A DNA stretch of 64,000 bases from Mycobacterium sp. AT1 (GCF_002043095.1 NZ_MVOC01000038.1:1-64000); one strand, 5' to 3'. Shown: positions 15,750-24,176, counted from the stretch's first letter. A program made the numbers and translations. The notes: generated by a model from the sequence alone, not told the origin.

Positions 15750-16679
15750 GTGAGTGTGTTCGACGACCTGATTCGCGGGGTGCGGGCCAACGGCTCGTTG
15801 TTCGGCAGTTCGACTCTGTCGCCACCGTGGGCGCTGCACTTCGTCGACGGTGCGCCGCTCACCTTGTGCACCGTGCTCGGCGGATCCGGGTGGATCGTCG
15901 CCGACGGCTGTCCGCCCGAGCCGCTCGGCCCCTACGACACGATCGTCGTGCGGGGCCCGACGACGTTCACCTTCGTCGACGAGGTGGGAACCGCGGCCGA
16001 GCCGATCGTCTGCGGCGAGGATTGCGCGACACCCGACCAGGGTGGCACCCGGCATCGGCTCGGCTGGAGCGACGTCGACGAGGGCACGGGTGGGACCACC
16101 CTCATCGTGGGCGCCTATCCGGTCCGCGGCGAGATCAGCCGCCCACTCCTGGACGCCCTGCCGGTGATCCTCCGCGTGGATGCCGGGGGCACCGGCGACC
16201 CGGTGCTCGACCACCTCGCGGCGGAGGTGGCCCTCGACGTCCCGGGTCAGCAGGTGGTGCTGGACCGGTTGCTCGACTGGATGTTGGTGTGCACGCTGCG
16301 CGAGTGGTTCGACCGGCCGGATGGCGAACCTCCGGCGTGGTGGGCCGCGCAGCGCGATTCGGTCGTCGGTGACGCCTTGCGCCTGCTGCACGCCGACCCG
16401 GCGGCGCCGTGGACGATCGCCTCACTGGCCGAGGGGGCGAATGTGTCGCGGTCGACGTTGGCCAAGAGGTTCGCCGACCTGGTCGGCGAACCTCCGCTGA
16501 CCTACCTCACCAGGTGGCGCATGACGCTCGCGGCCGACCTGCTGGTCGAGCGGGAGAAGGCCACCATTGCCGACGTCGCCCGCGAGGTGGGGTACTCGGA
16601 CCCGTTTGGTTTCAGTGTGGCGTTCAAACGGGTCCGCGGCGTCAACCCCAGCGAGTTCCGCCGCGCGCTCAGCCCGTGA
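15750..16679 (+). CDS. AraC-family regulator with N-terminal cupin
   Basis: A 309-residue regulator: an N-terminal cupin-like ligand domain (residues 1-170; 'PPWALHFVDGAPLTLCTVL', 'PLGPYDTIVVRG') and a C-terminal AraC HTH ('WTIASLAEGANVSRSTLAKR', 'TIADVAREVGYSDPFGFSVA'). GTG 15750 is chosen because a TAACGT hexamer ends 8 bases before it, consistent with a nearly leaderless transcript, whereas the TTG at 15720 lies inside the palindrome. It is divergent from the NmrA-like gene, its likely target. The 3' end overlaps the convergent FKBP gene by 11 bases. Confidence 0.82.
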   Translation: MSVFDDLIRGVRANGSLFGSSTLSPPWALHFVDGAPLTLCTVLGGSGWIVADGCPPEPLGPYDTIVVRGPTTFTFVDEVGTAAEPIVCGEDCATPDQGGTRHRLGWSDVDEGTGGTTLIVGAYPVRGEISRPLLDALPVILRVDAGGTGDPVLDHLAAEVALDVPGQQVVLDRLLDWMLVCTLREWFDRPDGEPPAWWAAQRDSVVGDALRLLHADPAAPWTIASLAEGANVSRSTLAKRFADLVGEPPLTYLTRWRMTLAADLLVEREKATIADVAREVGYSDPFGFSVAFKRVRGVNPSEFRRALSP

Positions 16680-17295
16680 TGCCGAGGATCTTGATCGCGA
16701 AGACGAGCGAGTCGCCCTTCTGGATGCCGGCGCTCGGCTGGCCCTCGGGGTAACCGTCGGCCGGGTCCATGGCCACCGCGACGGTGGACCCGACGTTCTG
16801 GCCCGCGATGGCCTTCTGGAAGCCGGGGACGACGCCGTCGAGTGGGAACTCGGCAGGCTCGCCACGCTGGTAGCTGCTGTCGAACACGCTTCCGTCGCGA
16901 CCGTTGACGCCCATGTAGCAGACCGAGACCGTCGCCGTGTCGGGGACGACGGGGCCGGAGCCGGCCTGAAGGGTGTGCACCTGGGTGGCGGTGACGCTGA
17001 ACGGCCCGGTCACCGTGACTTCTGGTGCAGCCGAGTCCGTCGACCCGGTGACCGCGACGGTGCCGGTCGCGCCTGGCAGCGTCCACTCGGGGGTGCCACC
17101 GGCGGCGGGGGCGGCCGACGGGCACGACGCCGCGGCGGGTGCGGCGACCGCCGACGAGGTGCTCGCGGCAGAGGTGGACGAACCGGGTTCAGCGTCGGCG
17201 TCGGAGCCGCACGCGGCGAGCATCATGACGAGCGGCGTGGCACATGCCACGAACGCGACGGAACGGGACCCGCGAGTTGAATTCACGGTGGCCAC
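16669..17295 (-). CDS. FKBP-type peptidyl-prolyl isomerase, lipoprotein
   Basis: A 208-residue exported protein with a lipobox ('LVMMLAACGS', Cys29 the probable lipidation site), a low-complexity Ala/Ser linker and a C-terminal FKBP domain. Domain marks are 'VSVCYMGVNGRDGSVFDSS', 'PLDGVVPGFQKAIAGQNVGS', 'VAMDPADGYPEGQPSAGI' and 'LVFAIKILGI'. It probably assists folding of exported proteins at the outer face of the membrane. The start is GTG 17295, with another GTG three codons later. The stop overlaps the convergent AraC gene by 11 bases. Confidence 0.85.
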   Translation of the reverse strand: MATVNSTRGSRSVAFVACATPLVMMLAACGSDADAEPGSSTSAASTSSAVAAPAAASCPSAAPAAGGTPEWTLPGATGTVAVTGSTDSAAPEVTVTGPFSVTATQVHTLQAGSGPVVPDTATVSVCYMGVNGRDGSVFDSSYQRGEPAEFPLDGVVPGFQKAIAGQNVGSTVAVAMDPADGYPEGQPSAGIQKGDSLVFAIKILGITG

Positions 17296-17325
17296 GCTAC
17301 AGAAGGGGCGTTTCGCGACGGTCGC

Positions 17326-17622
17326 TCACCTCAGGTGCAGCGGCACTCCGGCGTCGTCGAACACGTCCCGTACCGCGTCGACGAACTTCGCCCGTCCGCG
17401 ATTCTCGTCGCGCAGATGCCGGCGGGACAGGTCGCTGTGCTGCCAGTCGAACTCGTAGGGCTCATCCGCAGGCGTGCCGAATCCGCCACGCAGACAGTCG
17501 GCCAGGGCGTCGAGGTTGTTTCCGAAGTATCCGCCGGGACCGTTGACTGCTCGACCTATTTCTCGGTAGAAGTCCTTGGGGGTCTTGATGTTTCGTCCGT
17601 CGATTCGGATGGTTCGCGTCAC
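17326..17622 (-). CDS. barstar-like RNase inhibitor (immunity protein)
   Basis: A 98-residue acidic protein of the barstar fold. Barstar-type features are 'IRIDGRNIKTPKDFYREIG', the helix 'GYFGNNLDALADCLRGGF' (the inhibitory helix with conserved Asn-Leu-Asp-Ala-Leu) and the C-terminal 'FVDAVRDVFDDAGVPLHL'. It should bind and block the cognate RNase in the cytoplasm before export. The GTG start at 17622 overlaps the RNase stop by 4 bases, so toxin and inhibitor are co-translated. The pairing with an adjacent secreted RNase makes the role strong. Confidence 0.85.
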   Translation of the reverse strand: MTRTIRIDGRNIKTPKDFYREIGRAVNGPGGYFGNNLDALADCLRGGFGTPADEPYEFDWQHSDLSRRHLRDENRGRAKFVDAVRDVFDDAGVPLHLR

Positions 17623-18038
17623 GGTTGCCCGCCTACGTCGGTGATCAGGCAGAAGGAGTCGTAGTGATCGGCGGTGTAGAAGTACTCGCGCGGATCGGTA
17701 GCCGGTGATCCGCCGGTGACGATGCGCCGCGTCGCCCGGTTGTGCGCACCCGGTGTGACCACCGTGTACTCCCGGTAGTAGCCCCGTGCCTGGTCGGGCA
17801 GGTGACCCTCGCGGTTGCCGAACACCGCCCCGTCGTCGTGCGGAAAGGTGAAGGGGCCGTTCGAGTGGATCGCCCGAAGGGTGTCGGGGACCTGGGGCGG
17901 GAGGGTTGCCACCGGGCAGGTCCGGGGGCCCGACGCCGTCGGAGTGGCGGGCGGCGTCGGCGGCGCGAACGTCCAGGCGACGGCGGCGACGATCAGTCCG
18001 CACAGGACGACGAGTGCCCACCTTCCTCGTCGACCCAC
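17619..18038 (-). CDS. secreted guanyl-specific ribonuclease (RNase Sa/barnase-like)
   Basis: A 139-residue protein with an N-terminal hydrophobic segment ('WALVVLCGLIVAAVAWTF'), a Pro-rich linker and a microbial ribonuclease domain. Active-site positions of the RNase Sa/N1 family are present: Glu90 in 'YYREYTVVTPGA', Arg105 in 'ATRRIVTGG' and His125 in 'YTADHYDSFC'. Two Cys (41 and 130) can form the usual disulfide. GTG 18038 follows a GGGGAG ribosome site. It cleaves RNA after G in relatives and is probably exported or membrane-anchored outside. The next gene encodes its barstar-like inhibitor. Together they look like a contact-independent toxin/immunity pair or a scavenging RNase with protection. 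Confidence 0.85.
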   Translation of the reverse strand: MGRRGRWALVVLCGLIVAAVAWTFAPPTPPATPTASGPRTCPVATLPPQVPDTLRAIHSNGPFTFPHDDGAVFGNREGHLPDQARGYYREYTVVTPGAHNRATRRIVTGGSPATDPREYFYTADHYDSFCLITDVGGQP

Positions 18039-18123
18039 CTGAGCTCCCCTCCGACGTCGGATCGTTCGTCGACTACATCATCACCCTCTGGCGTGCCGTC
18101 GCGGGCAAGCCCCGCCCGGCTGG

Positions 18124-18129
18124 CATTCT
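18124..18129 (+). promoter_or_regulatory. -10 hexamer for a leaderless AAC(2') transcript
   Basis: CATTCT (fits NANNNT) ends exactly 6 bases before the GTG at 18136; no ribosome site is present. Confidence 0.4.
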
Positions 18130-18135
18130 GGGTCC

Positions 18136-18681
18136 GTGACGAAGGTGCGCGTCGCCGAATCGGGTGAGCTGAGCCAGGGCCAGTTGGACACTGCCGAGGC
18201 GTTGGTCCGCTCGGCGTTCGGTGACGGTTTCCGTCCGCACGACTGGCTGCACGGCGTCGACGGGGTGCACGTGGAGATCAGCGACGGCGGCGTCCTGCTG
18301 GCGCACGCGTCGGTGGTCACCCGCACCCTGCGCCATGACGGCCGTAACTTCGATACCGGGTACGTCGAAGCGGTCGCCGTGCGCGAGGGCCATCAGGGCC
18401 GTGGCCTTGGTCGTCTGGTGATGGATTACGCCGAGTCCGTCGTCCGCGAGCGGCATGTCCTCGGGGCTCTCAACGCCGTGAAGAGCGCTGTCCCGTTCTA
18501 TGCCGCCCGCGGCTGGGCGCCGTGGGAGGGGCCTACTCGGGCCGACACGCCGGAGGGATTGGTCGACACCTACGACCCCGCGGACCGAATCTTGCTGTTC
18601 GCGACGCCGTCGAGTGAACTGACCGGGTTCTCGAAAGGTGTTCCGCTGATTTGTGATTGGCGCGAAGGGGATCTTTGGTAA
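18136..18681 (+). CDS. aac(2'): aminoglycoside 2'-N-acetyltransferase, AAC(2')-I type
   Basis: A 181-residue GNAT protein that closely follows mycobacterial AAC(2')-I: 'AFGDGFRPHDWLHGVDGVHV', 'NFDTGYVEAVAVREGHQGRG' (acetyl-CoA pyrophosphate loop), 'FYAARGWAPWEGPTRADTPE' and the C-terminal signature 'CDWREGDLW'. The family acetylates the 2'-amino group of aminoglycosides using acetyl-CoA; in mycobacteria it is chromosomal, and its native substrate is debated. The gene is divergent from the RNase gene and converges on an oxidoreductase with 3 bases between stops. Assignment is strong; whether it confers measurable resistance cannot be seen. Confidence 0.88.
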   Translation: MTKVRVAESGELSQGQLDTAEALVRSAFGDGFRPHDWLHGVDGVHVEISDGGVLLAHASVVTRTLRHDGRNFDTGYVEAVAVREGHQGRGLGRLVMDYAESVVRERHVLGALNAVKSAVPFYAARGWAPWEGPTRADTPEGLVDTYDPADRILLFATPSSELTGFSKGVPLICDWREGDLW

Positions 18682-18684
18682 GAA

Positions 18685-19539
18685 TCACCCGCGGAAAGGC
18701 GGCAGCGCCGTCGTCTTGCGGGTCAGTTCGACGAACATCGGTTCATGGGTCGGGTCGACGGTGATTGCGTTCCACAGCCGGCTCCGTCCCGCGGCCGAAA
18801 TCGGAAGCAACGACGGGTCGCCCACCGCCGCCAGCAGCGTGTCGAAGTCCTCCGCCGACGCACGCAGCGGTCGCGGATTGGATTCGTCCAGCGCGCGTGT
18901 GACGACGGCTGCCATGGGCCCCAGCCGGAAGAGGCGCAGGGCCGTCTCGTAGTCCCCGCCGAGGACGTCGGTCAGGTCGAGTGCTTCCCGCAGGCCCACC
19001 TCGGCTGCCATGACGAAGGAGTTGGTGATGAGCTTGTAGGCGACGCCCGAACCAGCCGGTCCGACCTTCTCGACCTTGCCCAAGGACGTGAGCACCGCTT
19101 CGGCGCGGTCCACTGCCGCAGGCACGCCCCCGACCAGAAAGGTCAACGACTTCTCCCTGGCGTAGCGGACCCCACCCACGATCGGTGCGTCCACGACCGC
19201 CACCGCGGGATCGGCGTGACGGTGCACGGCCTCCATCATGTCCGGCGTGGTCGTCGACCCGACGACGAGCACGGCCCCAGGCCGCAGGCCAGCGAGGATG
19301 CCTTGGTCGCCGAAGTGCGCTGCCGGAATGTCCTGGGACATGACCAGACTCAAGAGGACCTCCGCGCGGGTGGCGGCGTCGTACGGCGACACCGCGCGTT
19401 GCGCTCCCGAGGCCACCGCAGCGTCCAATCGGGCCGGGTCCACGTCGAACGCCGTGACCGCGTACCCGTCGGCGACGAGATGCGGGACCAGCTCCGACCC
19501 CATGTCGCCGACGCCAACGATGCCTACCGAGATCGTCAT
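18685..19539 (-). CDS. NAD(P)-dependent beta-hydroxyacid dehydrogenase family
   Basis: A 284-residue protein of the 3-hydroxyisobutyrate dehydrogenase group. The Rossmann motif is 'VGIVGVGDMGSELVPHL', followed by 'VDAPIVGGVRYAREKSLTFL' (the substrate-binding DxPxxGG region) and 'GPAGSGVAYKLITNSFVMAA' holding the catalytic Lys. ATG 19539 is chosen because the Rossmann strand begins right after it; the upstream extension of the open frame reads as non-coding. Likely substrates are beta-hydroxyacids or aldonates. It is divergent from the isochorismatase-like gene. Confidence 0.82.
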   Translation of the reverse strand: MTISVGIVGVGDMGSELVPHLVADGYAVTAFDVDPARLDAAVASGAQRAVSPYDAATRAEVLLSLVMSQDIPAAHFGDQGILAGLRPGAVLVVGSTTTPDMMEAVHRHADPAVAVVDAPIVGGVRYAREKSLTFLVGGVPAAVDRAEAVLTSLGKVEKVGPAGSGVAYKLITNSFVMAAEVGLREALDLTDVLGGDYETALRLFRLGPMAAVVTRALDESNPRPLRASAEDFDTLLAAVGDPSLLPISAAGRSRLWNAITVDPTHEPMFVELTRKTTALPPFRG

Positions 19540-19768
19540 TCTTGCCTCCATCGGAGCCGCCGCTCCTGTGCGCGATTGTCTACGTAGGTCGTCGTCGACC
19601 CGCCCGTCGAGAACGTATGCGGCGTCCGGCGTCCGGCGCATTACCGTCAGCAGGCATACGCGGCCGGGCGTCAGCGGGGGTACGCAATGGTGGCGAACAC
19701 TGACGACAGCGGTCGCCGGCAGCGGCATCATCAAGCGTGACAACCCTCGAGCGGAAAGAGTCACCCCG

Positions 19769-20425
19769 ATGAACTGGATTCAAGCCGACACCGCCGTCGT
19801 CTTCATCGACCCGCAGAACGACGTCCTGAGCCCCACCGGCGTCAACTGGGGAGCGACGGGCGCCAGCGTCACCGAGAACGACACCGTCGCGCACATGCTC
19901 GCCATCTTCAAGGCGGCAAAGGCCGCGTCGTTCGGCATGTTCATCTCACCGCACTACTTCTATCCGACCGATCATCGCTGGCTGTTCAACGGCGCATTGG
20001 AAGCCGACGAATTGAGCACCGGCACCTTCGACCGGCCGGGCCCCCTGAACCTGGACGGCTTCTCGGGCTCGGGGGCAGACTGGCTCGAGGAGTTCAAGCC
20101 CTACATCGAGGATCCGAACACGATCGTCGTCAGCCCGCACAAGGTATTCGGTTCGCAGACAAACGATTTGGTGTTGCAATTGCGCAAACGCCGAATCAAC
20201 AAGGTGCTGCTGGGTGGCATGCTCGCGAACATGTGCGTCGAATCGCACCTACGCGATCTGCTCGAGCAGGGTTTCGAGGTCTACGTGGTCCGCGACGCGG
20301 TTGCGGGACCGCGTCACCCCGAGTGGGGTGACGGCTATCAGGCCGCTCTGGTCAACTACCGCTTTCTCGCCCATGGGGTGGTCACCACCGAAGAGGTGGT
20401 CGCCGCAATGCAATCGACCGTTTAG
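19769..20425 (+). CDS. isochorismatase-family cysteine hydrolase
   Basis: A 218-residue cysteine hydrolase. The catalytic triad positions are visible: Asp in 'VVFIDPQNDVLSP', Lys in 'VVSPHKVFGSQTND', and Cys in 'LLGGMLANMCVESHLRDLLE', with the preceding cis-peptide region 'GGMLAN'. Relatives hydrolyse isochorismate, nicotinamide, N-carbamoyl compounds or other amides. ATG 19769 follows a 'cggaaag' ribosome site. The longer upstream frame is antisense to the dehydrogenase. Substrate unknown. Confidence 0.82.
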   Translation: MNWIQADTAVVFIDPQNDVLSPTGVNWGATGASVTENDTVAHMLAIFKAAKAASFGMFISPHYFYPTDHRWLFNGALEADELSTGTFDRPGPLNLDGFSGSGADWLEEFKPYIEDPNTIVVSPHKVFGSQTNDLVLQLRKRRINKVLLGGMLANMCVESHLRDLLEQGFEVYVVRDAVAGPRHPEWGDGYQAALVNYRFLAHGVVTTEEVVAAMQSTV

Positions 20426-20475
20426 TCGGCCGACGAACCGCCGACTGTGGGCACCGCGCAGCGGACCGGCCGCAC

Positions 20476-20481
20476 TAGAAT
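20476..20481 (+). promoter_or_regulatory. -10 hexamer for the 20504 gene
   Basis: TAGAAT, a close match to TANNNT, would place the transcription start near 20488, just before the ribosome site gaggggag at 20491-20498 and GTG 20504. Confidence 0.45.
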
Positions 20482-20503
20482 CGCCGCGTCGAGGGGAGAC
20501 GGT

Positions 20504-21127
20504 GTGTCGGTGACGATGAACGACTATTCGTGGTGGCGAACCTGGCGACCGGCGTGGGCGGAGGCCCATTGCGTCACCCTCGTCGGCGACGCCACCGCCG
20601 ACGGCGTCGTCGACGCGCTCCACGCCGATCCCGTGACCCGCGTGCGCGGCGCCGACGCACTCTACGACCACGCCGTCGCCGACTGGACCGGTGGCTACGA
20701 CCCGTCCCGCGCCGTGATCGGCGTCGCGACGCTCGACGACGCGTGGACCTTGGTCGCCGAGGTCAACGGCTACGTCGGGGTGACCGAACGACTCGTCGGA
20801 CCGTTGTCGTCAGGGCGAACGGTGGTGTCGCACTTCCGCAACGTCAACGCCGTCCACACCTTCCACTGGTGGCACGACGGGCGGCTGCTGGTCGACGCCG
20901 ACCTGATGTTCCCGGCGGAGCGCTCCGGCAGCGACCCGGACGCCATCGTCGAGCACGTCCGAGGCGTGGGCCTTCCCGTCGACGCCGACCCCGAGGAGAT
21001 CGCGACGACCGACCTAAGTGCAGCGGGATTCGCACTTGCCCAACGCATTACCGGTGTCGAGTGCACCCCGGTACTGTTCGAACGCAGTGACTTCGTCGTC
21101 GCGACGGTCGACGTACTCGACGGGTGA
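20504..21127 (+). CDS. DUF6461-like protein of unknown function
   Basis: A protein of 207 residues with the pattern I associate with DUF6461: early 'WRPAWAEAHCVTLVGDATAD', a central Trp-rich strand region ('WTLVAEVNGYVGVTERL', 'VNAVHTFHWWHDGRLLVDAD') and 'LMFPAERSGSDPDAI'. GTG 20504 is chosen because GAGGGGAG lies 6-7 bases upstream; ATG 20516 also lies in frame. It has no signal peptide or membrane segment. DUF6461 proteins occur in many actinobacteria without assigned function; the DUF number is from memory. Confidence 0.6.
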   Translation: MSVTMNDYSWWRTWRPAWAEAHCVTLVGDATADGVVDALHADPVTRVRGADALYDHAVADWTGGYDPSRAVIGVATLDDAWTLVAEVNGYVGVTERLVGPLSSGRTVVSHFRNVNAVHTFHWWHDGRLLVDADLMFPAERSGSDPDAIVEHVRGVGLPVDADPEEIATTDLSAAGFALAQRITGVECTPVLFERSDFVVATVDVLDG

Positions 21128-21231
21128 CTCGATAATCCACCATCAAGTCGTCGCGAGTGTGGAGTTGTTGGCGCCATTTCACCGAAAACCGATGCATAAC
21201 TCCACGTTCGGCGATCGGTGGGGTCGTCGCG

Positions 21232-21585
21232 TCAGGCACTCGGCGAGAGGCGGCCGACGAAGAGGTACCCGCGACCACGGACGGTGCGGATGTACCGTTG
21301 CGACTCGCCGTCGTCGCCAAGCGCACGCCGCGCCGCCATGATCCGGCTGCTCAGCGCGGCATGACCGACGAAGCGTCCACCCCAAACGGAATCGAACAAT
21401 TCGTTCCTGCTGACGAAGCGGTCATGATGTCTGACCAGTTTCGCAATCACTGCGAAGACCTGCGGTTCGACGCTGACGCGTTCGTCTCCACGCCGAAGTT
21501 CGGCACGACGGGTGTCGAGGACGAAGTCGTCGAAGCGCCATGCGCCGGCGTGCGTGACGTCGTTGTCCCTCAGGGGATTTGGCAT
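21232..21585 (-). CDS. stand-alone OmpR/PhoB-type winged-helix DNA-binding protein
   Basis: A 117-residue protein made almost only of a Trans_reg_C winged helix: 'WRFDDFVLDTRRAELRRGDE', 'SVEPQVFAVIAKLVRHHDRF', 'ALSSRIMAARRALGDDGESQ' and 'YIRTVRGRGYLFVG'. In relatives this domain is followed by a large ATPase/TPR or sensor domain; here it ends after 'GRLSPSA', so it is either a minimal regulator or the surviving N-terminus of a larger gene. ATG 21585 is used; the upstream extension of the frame looks non-coding. Target unknown. Confidence 0.7.
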   Translation of the reverse strand: MPNPLRDNDVTHAGAWRFDDFVLDTRRAELRRGDERVSVEPQVFAVIAKLVRHHDRFVSRNELFDSVWGGRFVGHAALSSRIMAARRALGDDGESQRYIRTVRGRGYLFVGRLSPSA

Positions 21586-22008
21586 GGCGGCTCTCCGACG
21601 TCCTCGGCAAGTGGCTTCCCGACGGGATTGGCGTAGAGGACTTCGGGCGTGGCCGTCGCGGCGTCGCTTCCCTTCGTGCTGATGCGCCTGTTTCGAATCG
21701 TGTTGTGCAACAGAACATCTCCATTCGATCTCCATATGCTCTTCATGTAATCGGCCTGCCGGCGCGTGAGGCTTGTCGGCATGACGAAGAGCGAGTACGT
21801 CGGAACCCGCCCCCCGCATGTTGAAAGTGTTGTCCCATGCCATGGTTCGGACTCCGTGCATGTCGAACCCGGCCGGCTCCGTGGGTGGTTCCGATCCTTG
21901 AGCCGCCGACGCAACGGGCGGTCTCGGACGCGCACCAACCGGCCAGGGCAGCACGCCCGTCGCGCCGACTTCGTCGAACGTGCGGCCATGGCGCGCGAGA
22001 TGCACCGG
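21586..22008. other. 423-base gap without a recognisable gene
   Basis: Open frames here are short, disagree with each other and have no recognisable domains. The composition is ordinary for the genome. It may hold the promoter of the winged-helix gene or decayed coding sequence; nothing specific was identified. Confidence 0.4.
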
Positions 22009-22854
22009 CTATGAACCGTGGGATTCCGTTGAGTCACCGGGTGACCACATCCAGTTCTGCCGCTCGTACAGCGGCCGCAGGCCGCTACGCACGAGATTGG
22101 TCAACGACGGGTTGACTTCACCGTCGCCGGGCTTCCCCGTCTCGGCACACAGCCAGCGGCAACCCGCGTTTGCGGCCTCGTTGGCCCGGGCGGCGATCAG
22201 CGCCGACTGCGCACCGCGATTGCGATGGGTGTCCAGCGTGGCCGTGGCGTTCAGGGACCCCACGGGCCCGTGTACGAACAGGTTTGCCGCGGCCACCATT
22301 TCGTCGCCGTCCCAGGCGGCGAAGGGACGAAATCCCGGGTGGGTGAGGGCCTCGGCCAGCATGTCCGACAAACCGGCCGTCGGCATGCCGAACCCGCGCA
22401 GCGCCGTCGACGCCCACAGCGGATAGTCGAACGCATCGACGGGCCTGATGGACAAGTCGGTGGCGTGACTCATCTGGACGTCGTCGGCCGCGCCGACGAG
22501 CTTTATCCACGGCGACGTCGGGGTCAGTCCGTGACGGCGACAGATTTCGGGCCAGTCCTCGGGCAGGCGAGCCGGCGCGATCTGGATGACGGCGCCTGTC
22601 GCCTTCTCGGCGAGATAGAAGGCGACGAGTTCCTCGACGAGCTCTTCGGTGACCGGTTCGGTCACCCCGAAACCAAGCGCCTTGCTCCAGTATCCGGTGA
22701 CGTCATGGCGCACCGACAGACACACGCCGCCTCCGATCCGTGCGGTCGCAATGCCGAGCGCACGCTTGGTCGCGGGGGACGCCGTCGACTCGTACCGGTA
22801 CATGAACTCGGCCTCGGCCGCCTCGGCCAACGAACCGATCTCGTCTTCACGCAT
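22009..22854 (-). CDS. GNAT-family N-acetyltransferase
   Basis: A 281-residue two-part GNAT protein: an N-terminal degenerate half ('GGGVCLSVRHDVTGYWSKAL') and a C-terminal half with 'PFAAWDGDEMVAAANLFVHG', 'NATATLDTHRNRGAQSALIA' (acetyl-CoA binding) and 'ANAGCRWLCAETGKP'. The layout matches a common actinobacterial GNAT group of unknown substrate. ATG 22854 is chosen because a GGTGAGG ribosome site is 5 bases upstream; ATG 22887 is a weaker alternative. It follows the sigma factor gene on the same strand after a 110-base gap. Confidence 0.78.
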   Translation of the reverse strand: MREDEIGSLAEAAEAEFMYRYESTASPATKRALGIATARIGGGVCLSVRHDVTGYWSKALGFGVTEPVTEELVEELVAFYLAEKATGAVIQIAPARLPEDWPEICRRHGLTPTSPWIKLVGAADDVQMSHATDLSIRPVDAFDYPLWASTALRGFGMPTAGLSDMLAEALTHPGFRPFAAWDGDEMVAAANLFVHGPVGSLNATATLDTHRNRGAQSALIAARANEAANAGCRWLCAETGKPGDGEVNPSLTNLVRSGLRPLYERQNWMWSPGDSTESHGS

Positions 22855-22964
22855 GTGAACCTCACCGTGGGTTGTGGCCCGCTCCATCAGCGGACCTCTA
22901 CCTGCACGATGCGCAGCGGGGGTAAAAGGTTCGGTCCGGCGCCCAGGTTTTCGTGCGATGTGCG

Positions 22965-23918
22965 TCACACTGCCGGTCGAAGCTCAGCTCGCGGGCGCGG
23001 ATGGAACAGCCGCACACGGCTGACCCGGCCCTCGTCGGTGAACAACGCCCATGCCACCCCGGGTGGGCAGTGGAACGGGTCGTGCGGCGGATTGATCAGG
23101 TCGGATTCCCAGATCACCACGTCACGACCGGCGACGACGTTGGCGATGCGGTGGCGGACGCCGGCGGCCAGGTCGCGGTCCATGGCTCGGACGATGTAGT
23201 CGAACCCGTGGGTGTCCTTGCCCGTGGGCCACGTGATGTGCACCGCGGGACTCCACCTGGCGCTCAACTCGGCCAGGAACGAGCCCCGCTGGGCAGCGTC
23301 GATGACGTTCTCGGCGTCATCCCGCGCGGCGAGCCGTGTCGCGGCGTCGTCGTGGGACAGATCCGCCGTCCTCATCAGCGCGTCGTGGAGTTTCACCCGA
23401 GCCTGGTTGAGCCGGCTGCGGACCGTTCCGATCGGAACGCCGCACAGTTGCGCGATCTGTCCGTACGCACTGACGTCGGTGAAGTACCGCAGGATCACGA
23501 CCAGCCGAAGGTCGGGCGACAGCTCGTCGACGGCGTGCCACACCCAGTCCCGCATCTCGTGCCGCTCCACCAACGCGGCGGGATCCATCGGGTCGACCGA
23601 CGCAAGCACGGACTCGTCGTGCGACATGGGCACGGCAACCCTGGACCGCAGATGCATGCGGCAGGCGTTGCGGACTATCGCGTGCAGCCATGGAGCAGCC
23701 GCTTCGGGTCGTCTCAGGTCGCCGATGCGCTGCAGGGCCACCAGAGTGGCGTCTTGGACCGCATCCTGTGACTCGGGACCCGAGCCCAGGATGCTCAACG
23801 CCACGGCCCGCATGCTGGTCTCGTGCCGGGCGAGCAGCTGACCAAGTGCTGAGACGTTTCCGCTCTGGGCGGCCACGACGAGCTCTGCGTCGGCAGTGAG
23901 TCCGGTGCCGGCCGCCAT
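22965..23918 (-). CDS. ECF sigma factor with C-terminal SnoaL/NTF2-like extension
   Basis: A 317-residue sigma factor. Sigma-2 is seen as 'LGQLLARHETSMRAVALSIL' and 'QDAVQDATLVALQRIGDLRR'; sigma-4 as 'VDELSPDLRLVVILRYFTD' and 'IAQLCGVPIGTVRSRLNQAR'. The last ~120 residues ('SFLAELSARWSPAVHITWPT' to the end) form an NTF2-like domain, a feature of ECF groups that sense signals in cis rather than through an anti-sigma factor. Start: AAGGAG lies directly against ATG 23927 but 9 bases before ATG 23918, so the latter is preferred. Regulon unknown. Confidence 0.82.
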   Translation of the reverse strand: MAAGTGLTADAELVVAAQSGNVSALGQLLARHETSMRAVALSILGSGPESQDAVQDATLVALQRIGDLRRPEAAAPWLHAIVRNACRMHLRSRVAVPMSHDESVLASVDPMDPAALVERHEMRDWVWHAVDELSPDLRLVVILRYFTDVSAYGQIAQLCGVPIGTVRSRLNQARVKLHDALMRTADLSHDDAATRLAARDDAENVIDAAQRGSFLAELSARWSPAVHITWPTGKDTHGFDYIVRAMDRDLAAGVRHRIANVVAGRDVVIWESDLINPPHDPFHCPPGVAWALFTDEGRVSRVRLFHPRPRAELRPAV

Positions 23919-24176
23919 TTGCCTCATCTCCTTGGATTTCGGACGTGCTGCATTGCTTGCCCAAAAGGTACCTGCGGCAGCTGGCAGATTCCTTTGGTGC
24001 GCAGCGCCTTCGGCGGTCGGCGCTGGCCGAGTGCCTAAATGTCGCGCGGAATCTTGGGTGCCGGGGGAGGTGACGTCTCAACACACCTGAGTTGGTCGGG
24101 CCTTCCCGACGACACGCGCAGCTTCACGGTCAGCGTGTCCGACCCCAACGCGCCGAGCAGGCGAGTTTGCCATGCG

